A DNA stretch of 64,000 bases from Syncephalis fuscata. Taxonomy: Eukaryota > Zoopagomycota > Zoopagomycetes > Zoopagales > Piptocephalidaceae. The DNA lies in the NCBI GenBank assembly GCA_025786725.1, contig JAHLTZ010000001.1, forward strand, positions 1-64,000. The letters are read 5' to 3'. Position 1 is the stretch's first letter, and each line of letters starts with the position of its first letter. Position numbers and translations under genes: made by a program. Shown here piece by piece: positions 36,888-47,400 of the stretch. The notes below the pieces were generated by a model. It had not been told where the DNA came from and did not search any database. It saw only the letters and a list, made by a program, of their open reading frames with translations.

Positions 36888-38016
36888 TTATGCGAATTGT
36901 AGTGATTTTTGTCCATAATAGCAATAATATTCCCAGCAACATCGGTTTGTATTAACTTCTCGGCCGATTTCATCAATAAGCTCAATGATATTCGACTCAG
37001 AAACGTCTTCTATTGCTGCTAATAAAGGTGCGACCGCAGTGAAGGCAGAGCGATAATTATTCCATGCCATAGTGCCAATCTGACCACCCCATGCTCCAAC
37101 AGGGATTTTAAAGACATCAATATGAATGTTTTCCAAATGTGCTTTTTCCATTATAGTATCAATGCGTAAAACTAGATCTGGCTCAATACCTCGTGATAAA
37201 CAAAGTAACTGTACAATGCGATGCATTCGCTTGCTTTGAATTCCAGGATTCGTGAGAAGGCCGGTCATTTCGCTGATTTCAAGCCATCCTCCAGGGGCAA
37301 TAACGCGAGCACAGTCTTGTACATAGTCGGGCCAATCTTTTTTAGTAAATGCCGTTAATAAAAGTCGGTGGTGAACAAAGTCAAATGTATTTTCGGGATA
37401 AGGAATACCAGCCGCTAGTGATGTATATTAATTAGTACTGTGTGTGTGTGTGTGTGTGCGATCTTGCTGTATCATGCAAACTTTACTCAAACTTACCATC
37501 AACAACGTTTTTTATTTTAAAATGGCAATTGTTCGGCACTACTGCTTCTGGTTGTAGTGGAGCAATATCAAGACCAACAAATTCGCAATCACGTAGCTCG
37601 GCGGCCATTTCCTATGCAAAAATTAATCACCATTCTAATTGAGCATTAACTAGCTAGTCTACTACTTACCAGCATCCAGATGCCTGTACCTGTACCGACA
37701 TCTAATACACGTCGAGGCTGCCTAAGAGGAGCAACGTGTTTACGTCCCACGACAGCCAAAATCAGGTAATGTTGATAGTCCAGCCTAATTAACAATAAAC
37801 TTTATTAGCCACTAGCACGTTTTAAATAAAACGAACCTACCTATCCATTTCCTCGCTATCATTAGGCATGAAATAGGGCGAACTAGGCATAGAGTGGTAT
37901 CTTCGGCCACGGCTATATGAAAACCTTGTCATATCTACAGGCTCCTCTCCCGGAGAAAATCGAGAAAGCTTGGTGTCCTCAGACCCACTAATCGACTTCG
38001 ACTGTGCCGTGCCCAT
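36888..38016 (-). CDS. SAM-dependent methyltransferase, fungal LaeA/UMTA-like family
   Basis: This is a class I methyltransferase of the fungal family (Methyltransf_23-like) that includes LaeA-like regulators; the substrate is unknown. Exons 38016-37841, 37784-37670, 37611-37497 and 37414-36888 give 310 aa. The pre-domain block SPYFMPNDSEEMDRLDYQHY is the family signature. Motif I is VLDVGTGTGIWMLEMA, followed by CEFVGLDIAP, IPYPENTFDFVHHR and the post-motif IAPGGWLEISE. The start MGTAQSKS has the Gly-2/Ser-6 pattern of an N-myristoylation site. A GT dinucleotide run (about 37440-37458) sits inside the last intron. Confidence 0.92.
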
Positions 38017-39025
38017 CGTATGGATATGTGCAAACGCTAAACAACAATACAATAATAGTGAAAATGCAAACAGGAGGCGAAGAGAAGAAAGAAACAATTA
38101 AAAGAGTTGCAAGTGCTAAGCCGTAGGCCCAAATAGCTAGATTGTTGGATATATATAAAGATTAAAGAGAACGCCCAACAAAAGGGATCAGTGTAACGGT
38201 ACCCACTCGGTGGCGTCTTTATTTAGACTAAAACTATAGCAAACGGACAATTATTGACCAATTTGACAAAAAAGCCAAAGCGCAAAGTGTAGCACAAACA
38301 AGCGCCATACAGCAATTGGTACTCGGTGATGTCTCATCCTTGAACATCCATGTTCGGCAGCGTGTATTTACGCAATAGAGCAGCTATGCCAACAGCCAAT
38401 ACCTACTATGCTAGATGTTTCTACGAAAATTATCCGGATCAATTATATCTTGTTCATGCTGCAGTTTCCTTTTCTGAGAATTGCTAGCATGTGTTTACGA
38501 TCCGATAAATAATGATGCGACCTACGTACCACCGTTGTTTTAGGCTAGCACGGCGTTTACATTCCGCTTTGACCATTGCATTCTCGTATATATCCAAGTT
38601 TAATCAAAGCTGAACAAGCATTATATGGCAGATTTATCAATGAAGACATATACCAATAGCAAGAGATGCTGATTGTGATGTAGTAAATAATATATAATAT
38701 GTTTTACACTAATAAATTGGCCCAAATATACAAATGACAAATTTTAATTTATTTGTATTATATTATACAAACGAAATATATTTAGATTTATAAATATTCA
38801 AATAATAGTAAAAACAACGTGCAAATTTACTAAAAAATATAGCTTGTTATAATAAAATACTATAAGTAAAAATAGCATAAAACAATACAATAATATACGC
38901 AATGATTTACTACATTATATACAATTAATCTTAATTGCAAAAAATAGCTAGCGATTATCTTTTAATTTTCATTTCAATAAATTTTAATGCGCAGCCTATT
39001 ATTAAGAAATAACAATAATGGCAAG
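38017..39025. other. Intergenic region
   Basis: This region of about 1 kb is upstream of the methyltransferase and downstream of the COA1-like gene. The 5' half has moderate GC and the 3' half is AT-rich. No exon is recognised. Confidence 0.55.
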
Positions 39026-39767
39026 CTACGATGCTGTATTAGCTGTAGAATTCTTTGTCGCTTCAGCCATAGCTTCAGCACTTGGCAACGAGACACGATG
39101 GCCATCCGGCAATTCAAGCTCAAATCGTTGTGTAGTCCATTTAGACGTCTTACTGCCACGCGTGGATTGGAAATAAACTTTACCATGTCCTAATAAGTAA
39201 ACAATACGCGTTATTATTATTATACAATGATCTAGCCATAGTGATGGCAGTCATAACTATCATTAATGTATTATAATTACCTTGCTGCCCTTCAACAAAA
39301 AAGGCTAAATCTACTTGTCCATGAAGCTGATTTAGTGTGCCTAATACAAATGGACGTGGTAGCCATGCATATTGTTTGCTTAATTGCACATCATCTCCAA
39401 GTAGAGCCACTACAGCCGGATCATGTTGGACAGCAAATAACGCACCCGACATTACTGAACTATTAAGTCGCTGCTGATTAAACGCGAATAACAAGCATAA
39501 GCCCCATACACTTGTGCCTATTAATGTGTAGGCCGCATACCGAGACCACCGACGACCGCGCGGTTCCGGTTCAGGTAATCGAACACTTTCTGTCGGTTTG
39601 TAAGATGCACGAAGATTTTTATGTGCATTCGACGTGACTACCGAACGACGGCATAAAGTACTAGGCAATATAGACTTTTGTGCAAGGTAATTGCTAATAG
39701 TAGGCTGATTTTGCGTCCATAGTGGACGTAATACTTGGCCGCTTCTACCAAGTAATCTTGGCAACAT
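39026..39767 (-). CDS. COA1/TIM21-like mitochondrial inner-membrane protein
   Basis: Proteins of this family act in cytochrome c oxidase assembly or inner-membrane translocation. Two exons (39767-39281, 39189-39026) give 216 aa. The N-terminus MLPRLLGRSGQVLRPL is basic and amphipathic, a good mitochondrial presequence. One membrane segment (YAAYTLIGTSVWGLCLLFAF) lies near residue 80-100. The soluble domain reads DPAVVALLGDDVQLSKQYAW, LNQLHGQVDLAFFVEGQQG and HGKVYFQSTRG, the COA1/Tim21 pattern of a short helix then G-x-V-D and K-V-Y strands. The first ATG of the open frame (27 codons upstream) adds a hydrophobic leader that I take to be untranslated. Confidence 0.82.
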
Positions 39768-40158
39768 GGTCGACGATAAAAATGAAATAGTAATAGTCAA
39801 AAACAACACTAATATTAATTGATACATTGCCATTTTGTTATAACTCAATAATATTTAATACAATTTACATATTTCATTTAAATGGTCTATTAATTAAATT
39901 AATCGTTCATCATAATACTGATACCAATAATGATGCATTATATTGAATTAACATCAATTAGTATATTAAATAAAATAAAAAAGATAATCAATATTGTATC
40001 TTAACTAGTAAACTAGGCAAAGATTGTGTTTATTCAATATTATAATTATGCATAGCATAAATTCACGTTATTACAAGTGGGCCATCGCATCAGCTACTAC
40101 AACTACAGTAGCAACAACAACAACAACAACGACATAAGCAAGTGTTATTTACCAACGG
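39768..40158. other. Short intergenic spacer
   Basis: This AT-rich spacer lies between COA1-like and P2X-B. A CAA/ACA trinucleotide run is at about 40110-40130. No gene is seen. Confidence 0.55.
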
Positions 40159-41719
40159 CTAGCGTCGATTCATTTCAATTACTGTGTGATTGTTGTACTC
40201 ATCTGGATAGTAATTGTTCTGGATGAGTTCTTGTTCACTAGTGACTGCACTGGGCGGTCGTTTAAATGTGATATCTCTACTATGCATTTCAGAATCATTA
40301 ATATCGTTAACCGTCTGATCGGTATCTGGTTGGGCATTTCTACGTAATTTACGTAAATCACCAAAGTCTTCGGTGTGCTCGAATTTGCGGTTGTGATACA
40401 TGTCACGTTCAGGTAAGAAACGCAACATCAACAGCTCGACAATAATCGATGCCACCTTAAGCAAAGCAATGGCCGATACAAGATTAACCATAAGTGTAAG
40501 AGGGTCAAAATGGCCAATAGTTCCTGTTTGTTGAAATACCACTTTAACACCGTGCCGATTAATCTCGGTCACTGTGTTATCGGGGTTTCTAATGACCTCA
40601 AGAACCTTATACTCAGCACCAGGAATAACCGAGGGCCAATAGCTATATTTAAGTTCGTTACCGGTACCAATACGGTTTTGATAATCAATAACCACTACGA
40701 TAACGGCACCGGAGCTGCGCTGCGACTCTCCTGCAGCTCTATTGGCACCGGGTGCATAAGAAGGAGCTATCAATAAAAGACGACAGAGTTAGAAATGACC
40801 AGTTATCGTATAATATTTTCTCTAGCTTACCATCCAATGTTAGCCTTGAAGCTTCCATAAGCTCGCCAAATGTGACGACGTCGCCATCAACGTCAGGAGC
40901 TCCAGTTCCGTTATAAAAATGTCTGACAACATTTGATTTATCGCCGATAGTGCTACTTTTGTATAACGTGCCTTTAAGCAATCCAGAGCGTGTAGACACA
41001 TCGGTTACTTTGCCACGAATTGAGTGCTCAATCATTAACTATATACGCAATATAGGTTAGTATAACTAACTTGTGCTAGGCGTTACTTACTGTGTAATTC
41101 TCAACATCGGCTACATAGCTGATACTAGTAGCGTTCTTGGTACCACGTGTGTACATGCATTCGGGTCTTGATGGCAGACCTGAATCACAGCCTGGTGGCG
41201 GTGTGTATATAGTGCGTGAAATACGTGTAGTAATAAATACTTCACGGTCATTGCCTTGTGGAAATATAATCTGGTTAGCTGCCAAATACGTACAGCCTAA
41301 TGTTAAACGACAATAGTCTGGCGTGGTAACTCCATTTACTGGCTCTTTAAGTGATAGACGAATAGAGCCTATATACACAAATACACATAGATAAATATAC
41401 AAATATTGGACAATTAATCGCTTAATCTTAATATAGGTATCTATAACCTACCAGGTACAGGTGCTTCTTTAATGTTATACTTTTGATCTGTTATAATATT
41501 GTAAATAACAAACCCGAATATAGCAATATTGAAGAACCAGTATAAACCGCCAAGACGACGATCACGTACGTGAACCACCTTGAATGTATCATAGCTAAGA
41601 ACACAGAGAAATACAGGTATTATATTTTAATACAACTATTTGGCGGTGTTATGCCATACTTACGCAAAAAGGTCGTCGAAATCAATCGCGTTGTATTTAC
41701 TTCTTAGCCAGCCGGCCAT
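40159..41719 (-). CDS. P2X receptor-like cation channel B
   Basis: This is the second P2X-family channel of the window. Exons 41719-41664, 41594-41452, 41368-41091, 41038-40831 and 40766-40159 give 430 aa, a usual P2X length. It has the N-terminal Y-x-T-x-K motif (YDTFKVVHVRDRRLGG), TM1 near residues 35-55, and four ectodomain cysteines with the first pair spaced C-x5-C, as in P2X-A. GVKVVFQQTGTIG precedes TM2 at about 317-345. No KxKG motif follows TM1. All four of its introns lie at the same homologous positions and phases as four of the six in P2X-A (before YxTxK, after PVPG, after NYT, after LDG). The promoter is shared divergently with FRG1. Confidence 0.9.
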
Positions 41720-42224
41720 TGTAAATTCAGTTACTTTAAGTTTACTAGCAAGCAATGGATGAAGAAATATGAAAGCGTATAAAGAAGATGTGAAGAAGAA
41801 GGACTAAAGATGGAGATGACTGTACCGACGAACCAGCGTTGGTAAATAAGAAAATGCTGTTTTGTTTAAGGGGAAGTGCGCAATAAGTAAAAGGCCCGTA
41901 AATAAAGTCGACCGTATCTAACGACAACTAACTATAGCTTCTTACAAAAAGGCGGAACGAGAAGAAAAAGTGCCGAGTTCATAAAAATATAGACTGCTTC
42001 TTGTTTTGTATTCTAAAGCTACTTTCGCTACTTATGCCAGGCGTATTAATAACTCAGACGAGGGCAATTTACATACAATGGTTTGGAATCACGAATTTGG
42101 CAGTGTATACAATCGGAGTCTGTGTTGATTAGTAGTCCAATGATCACACCCACAACGTGGAAGACTTGTTTAATCAATCGGTCTGGTAAATATGTCTGAG
42201 GCAACGTTTCCACTTTGTTAGACA
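41720..42224. promoter_or_regulatory. Divergent promoter region P2X-B / FRG1
   Basis: This 505-bp spacer separates two genes that start in opposite directions. No specific element is recognised. Confidence 0.5.
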
Positions 42225-43399
42225 ATGTCAGATTATAGTGCTATTAAAAGCAGCCGCCTTTCTTTTAAAGGAGAAAAAAGGTATTATATCCGCACGTTGC
42301 ATGAGGCGGCCTTGGACAGAATCTTGGCTAATACAAGCATGTATTTTTATTGGTTAGAAAGAAAAAGACGAAAAGTAAATCCCATGTAGATCAGTCAAAA
42401 GACAAAGTTTTAGAATCTACAGCAGATCGACGCGATCTTACTGCTCGTGGTGTGTATTGACTAGGCTAACCAAAGACTTTTACTCTATTTGTTACTGACC
42501 AGTCTATGATTAGGCTGGACGACCGTTGTTGACCGTAATGATTTGAATGGGCCACTATTTTTTCTTTATAATACAGCGCCTCTTCGTTGTTTGGCAGTGA
42601 CCGAGGAAACACACAAGTTATACTTTTCGCTTATTGGCGAAGAACCGGAATCAGTATTGCTTAAGGAAGCCGAACCGCAAGATATATTACAGGTATTTGT
42701 AGCGCGTCAGATTACCGCCGGTGGCGGTGGATATACACTACGTTCAGCTACAGGTCATTATCTATCAGCCGACAAGTTCGGTGTGGTTACCTGTCTAAAA
42801 GAGGCGGCCGGCCCCACAGAAGAATGGCAACCGGTTCTACGTGAGGACGGCATAGCCTGGCAAAGTATCTATGGAAAATTTCTTAGCATTGAAATAGATG
42901 AAAATCAAACTACAACACAGAAAGAAGCGGATAATACCAATAAAGAGCTAGTGGCAACAACAACAACAGCAGCATTAGTAGCAGCAGCAGCAGCAACAAC
43001 AGCAACAGCTGCTGCGCCAACTGGTCGTGGCAAGTATTCTGGTCCACGTGTACGTGCTGATGCCGAAAATATTACTTTTCGTGAAGTATTCTGTGTCAAG
43101 CATCAAGCTGATACAGCAAATGACCGAAAACGGACAGCTAGCAATAAGGAGACAACGGGTATCGATGAGGAGGCGTATGAGTTGCAGCAGCTGTAAGTGT
43201 TTATTGGTCCGTAATATTACGTTAGAAACTAATGAAACTTGGCTACAGTAAACGTTTTCAAAGTGGCAGTGGCGTACAATTAGCACATGCCACACATGAG
43301 GATAAACGAGTATTGAAAAAAGCCAAACGCCAAGGACAATTAGCGCAAGCATTATTGGATAGGCGAGAGAAGACAAAAGCTGACCGTTACTGCAAATAA
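42225..43399 (+). CDS. FRG1: FRG1 family nuclear/actin-bundling protein
   Basis: FRG1 is a conserved nuclear protein linked to pre-mRNA processing and actin bundling. Exons 42225-42280, 42358-42449, 42514-43192 and 43249-43399 give 325 aa. Diagnostic parts are the start MSDYSAIKSSRLSFKGEK followed by a Lys-rich nuclear signal, the beta-trefoil fascin-like core (LRSATGHYLSADKFGVVTC, EEWQPVL, GKFLSIEID), and the hallmark C-terminus KRFQSGSG, LKKAKRQG and LLDRREKTKADRYCK. A Thr/Ala-only insert of about 25 residues within the domain region is not seen in human FRG1. Confidence 0.95.
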
Positions 43400-43528
43400 A
43401 TGCATTGTTTATAGAATAAATACATGTGTATATGTGTATATATGTATATGTGTGTGTAATTTGAATGATGTATTTATAGCTAATGTTTTTAATAATTCAA
43501 TAGAACATTTTTGGCAAGATTACGACAA

Positions 43529-44308
43529 TTATGAAGATGTTGTCGCGGGTGTTGATGCACGTTCAGATGAAAGTGGTGTTTGAGCAAATGTTGTTTCAGA
43601 CAGTAAGAAATCAGTATTTTTGGTCATCGTCTTAAACTCTAAGGCACGTCTTTCCACAAACTGTTCACGGCGATGGCGTTTCAGCGCGCGTTCATGCATA
43701 AGATGCCGTTCGCGAAGTACGGTCAAAATACGGGCCATAGATTTACGACACTAAACATAAAATACAAAATATTAGTAACATGTTAAATAAATAGCTATTT
43801 TATGTATTTACCTTCACTTCGCGGCCAAAATTATTAAATTGTTGGGGCATAATACCATAACGCTTTGCTTCGGCCCATTGGCTAGAGAGTAGATTGCGTT
43901 CTTTTAATAGAACATACCATAGCTTATGAAGATCGTCAAAGCTTTTCTGTCGAAGTTCTGACGCGCGCCATGCTCTTCCTATAACACGATTGATAGTTGC
44001 ATGTATATACCACAATAAATATAATGCTATTTGTAAATCGTACCACTACTACCACTACTGCTACTCTTACCTGTATAGGCTGATTCTTTAGGTAATGCTT
44101 TTCCGTCTTCGAAAAAGTCCAATAAACCGTGGCGTTTGTCTGTTTTATCGGTGCCGCTACTAGCCGCAACTAATCGTGGCTTGCCAGCAGGTGCATTCAA
44201 TGTTGCCGGTGTAGTAGAGAATAACGCGGCAAAAGGACGAGCAAGTCCTTCGCCAATCGTACGTCGAATAAGACCAAAGCGCGTCAGTCGCTGTGTCCAC
44301 AGTGACAT
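43529..44308 (-). CDS. MRPL47: Mitochondrial ribosomal protein uL29m (MRPL47)
   Basis: This is a mitoribosomal large-subunit protein near the exit tunnel. Exons 44308-44071, 43978-43812 and 43750-43529 give 208 aa. The N-terminus ([20 protein letters not shown]) is a basic presequence. The family core is continuous: [15 protein letters not shown], then [34 protein letters not shown], and [14 protein letters not shown]. An alternative in-frame ATG two codons upstream (44314) cannot be ruled out. Confidence 0.95.
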
Positions 44309-44559
44309 GATCAAACTATGTTTATCGCTATGGCTTATATATAAAATAAAGACGGGTGGTTAAGAAGAAAAGATAAGTAAAATAAAAATTAATATAGCAC
44401 ACACACACACACAATTAGTCAATGTTATGAAATACGAATAGTTTATTATGAATTGATTTGTAAAAGTATACGAGAAATCATCCATTCGTAAATTGGTTAC
44501 TTAATGCCTATTCATTGTTCAAATGTTGTTAAACAGTTTCATTTACTATTTAATAATAC

Positions 44560-46587
44560 TTACCAAGCATTTGCCATATACTTTTGTACGGCCAATAGTG
44601 CATGGTAGCGCACATCGTTATCTTCACTGGCCATCAATGTCATAATACGTTGCTTTGCGCCAATATCTTGTACGATACTTTAAATATCAATAATATACGC
44701 AATACAAGGTTAACTAAATTGTTCTACACTATTTATAGATAATTACCGTTTGCCTTGTGGGAAATGCTTAATATACTGACCAATATCATGCACGGTCACA
44801 GACAATACCGTTGGATTAGTGGCAGTTTCTAGCAATCTTGCTAATGACCTATAAATATATTATTATTATTATTATTATTAACGTTATTTTTAATATTAAT
44901 TAATTAATTATAATCTTACTTAAGATAAGCATAGTCATTATCATTGAATCTTTGTACATTTTCTTGCCAAAATGCTTCAGAGGTATGTACCGGTGTCCAA
45001 TCAAGCCGTTCTGTCTCAAGCTCCGTGACATAAGCATCAAATGAGCTATTGACATTGCAAGTTAGTTAGTTAAAATAATACTAATGTACACTAAATACCT
45101 TAGATTTTGGAATTCCAACTGCAACTGATCACAGACTTCCTTTAAATCTTCATAAATATCAGCATCTTGGAATTTTCGTGATGCTAACTGTTCACAGCAT
45201 GGCAGTAAACGATGCACCAGCATGGATGCAACATTCTGGGCCAAAGCTTTTTCTACTAGATTCTGTAGCTTGATGAATAAATAGAAATATAAAAAGAACT
45301 AAAAGTAACTTACTTTAAATGTAGCCACACATACACGAATAACTTTTTCTTTAATAGCGCTTTTAGCAATATTGATCAAAGGAGCAATAATGTCATAATA
45401 TCTAATTAAAAATCAGAAATTAATTAATTAAAACACTTTTACCGTATACAATACTTACCGGTCAATAGTCTCGGCAATATGGACATCAAATGTCAATAGC
45501 CAGACACAAACTACAATTTGATATTGCATTTGTGGGTTATTATCATTTCGTCGCAAATGATCGACCAATCTAGTTAATACAGTCAGCTTATGATGTAATA
45601 TTGTAAATAAATAGTATTATACTTACGCCGATACACCATGAGGTGTATTATCAAACAATGGACGGAATGACGGTCGACGCAAAAGCGATGCTAGCAATTG
45701 AGCGGCAATGTCCGTTACACTGGCATTTCGGGATGTTTTTATTTTATTAATAATCCAATTGCTTAACACTAGTAAGTCCTGCTCGGATAAATAGCCAGAC
45801 GAGCTAATAGTATATATACATATATATAGAGTTAATATTAATAAATAACTGTATTATCTTAATTCGCTTACCAAACTAAAAATGTCAGGATTTTGGCTGC
45901 TTTCATTGATAAATATTCGTCATCCTTCGATAGACAGCTATACAAATGTAATTAATACCATATAATTAACGCTTATGGTTTCACTACCTAAGTAGAGGCA
46001 CATAAGGCAAGCTTGGCTCTTGTTTACTTAGATTTGTAAACAATTGGGCCCGTCGTGGATCATCTACAAATGAATAGACATATTAATGGCCAAATCTATA
46101 ATGTGATGTGATTACAGCCAGCCAATGCAACCTACCACCAATCATATCATCAATCAATACAAGTATATGTTGAATTGTATCAACGCGCACCAATTTCTGA
46201 AGCAATGATATGAATAAAGAGGCATAACGTGGATCATCCTATAATAGATATGTATAGATATAAGTATATCTATTTTATCCAATATGACTAGCTATTTTAA
46301 CTAGACCAATTACCTCTGGTGCCCGTTTTTCATAACAAAGAAGTAGTCCTAGTTCTGCCTCTGAAATGAGCGAGGCGCGTTGATAGCCCTGCATAGTGAT
46401 GTGTTAATAGCCTGTGACGATATTCGTGTCGGCACATAGAACAACGACTACGTACCTCCCAGGGAACAGGACGGGTTCGAATGCGGTTTGTAGAGTCATC
46501 CAAATAAGCATTGGTTACAAATGGTGTCTGTAGGTTAAATTCCTGAGACAGAGGGCTCATGGGCGTGGCTTGTACAGCAGTGGCCAT
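44560..46587 (-). CDS. VMA13: V-type H+-ATPase subunit H (Vma13)
   Basis: This regulatory V1 subunit couples V1 to V0 and inhibits free V1. Twelve exons keep frame: 46587-46456, 46388-46314, 46238-46136, 46063-45988, 45937-45872, 45803-45627, 45569-45459, 45401-45314, 45262-45099, 45045-44920, 44848-44747 and 44677-44560, giving 445 aa, a normal length. The N-terminal part has the WEGYQRASLISEAEL block. HEAT/ARM-like repeats follow, then the C-terminal FWQENVQRFNDNDYAYLKSL, VHDIGQYIKHFPQGKR and ALLAVQKYMANAW, all typical of subunit H. Confidence 0.96.
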
Positions 46588-47400
46588 CGCGGCTATAGAA
46601 GATGGCTTTCGAAGTGTTTGTATAATATACTACACTACAACCTACTGCTATGCTGGCTGATAACAAAAAAACGTATAATACTTTGACACTAGTGTTCAAC
46701 AGTGGTGATTGAGTGATAGTAGTGTTAATTTGTGTGTGCGTTCAAGTAACAGCTGACAGGTCAATTGAGATAGATAGATAGATAGATAGAAAGATAGAGT
46801 GAAAGAGAGAGAAAGAGACAGAGCGGTAAACCACCACCAATAAATATAGACAGACAGTGTAAAGAAAGTATCAAATTATGACGACACCACTCTTCGTTCT
46901 AGTAACCATAATCTACCATATGATATGTCGGCTGATCTCTAAGAATATTCGTGGCCTATCAATGCAAATATCTATCCATGTACACCAAGAGATCTAATAT
47001 TATATTTGGATTTTTTATCAATTGAAATGCAAATACAATTACAAATGCTAATAATACCGATAATACCGATACAAATAACAACGATATGTTAATAATGGTA
47101 ATAAGCAATTTAATTAATTAATGAAATAGTTAAATAAATAAATAGAGCACGATTATAATTACAGCACCCCTTTTCTACGGAACGACCACACATGCACTTT
47201 TACAAGTACATCTTTCTCGACTCTTCCTATTTTTCAATTGTATTCCAGGCTTTAGTTACGTGCTGGATTCTTTACATCAGCACGAGAGGCCCTTTAACCT
47301 AGTCAAATTTGCCTGTCATCCGTGTTTTAATAACCATTGATATTGTGGCTATTATTGTATACTGATTCGTTGACGTTACCCGTCAATACCATTTGATACT
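46588..47400. promoter_or_regulatory. Divergent promoter region VMA13 / CDK
   Basis: Both flanking genes start outward from this 813-bp spacer. A GATA/GAAA-rich low-complexity tract lies at about 46770-46820. No gene is seen. Confidence 0.5.

Noticed and set aside
37837-38097. Signal-peptide-like extension of the methyltransferase (MFLSSLRLLFAFSLLLYC)
   Set aside because: The upstream ATG is in frame and looks hydrophobic, but the family starts at an MGxxxSK-type site and the leader DNA is a pyrimidine-rich UTR-like tract.
39768-39848. Extended N-terminus of the COA1-like protein (MSYNKMAMYQLILVLFL)
   Set aside because: The downstream ATG gives a proper basic mitochondrial presequence; the extension would bury it behind a hydrophobic stretch.
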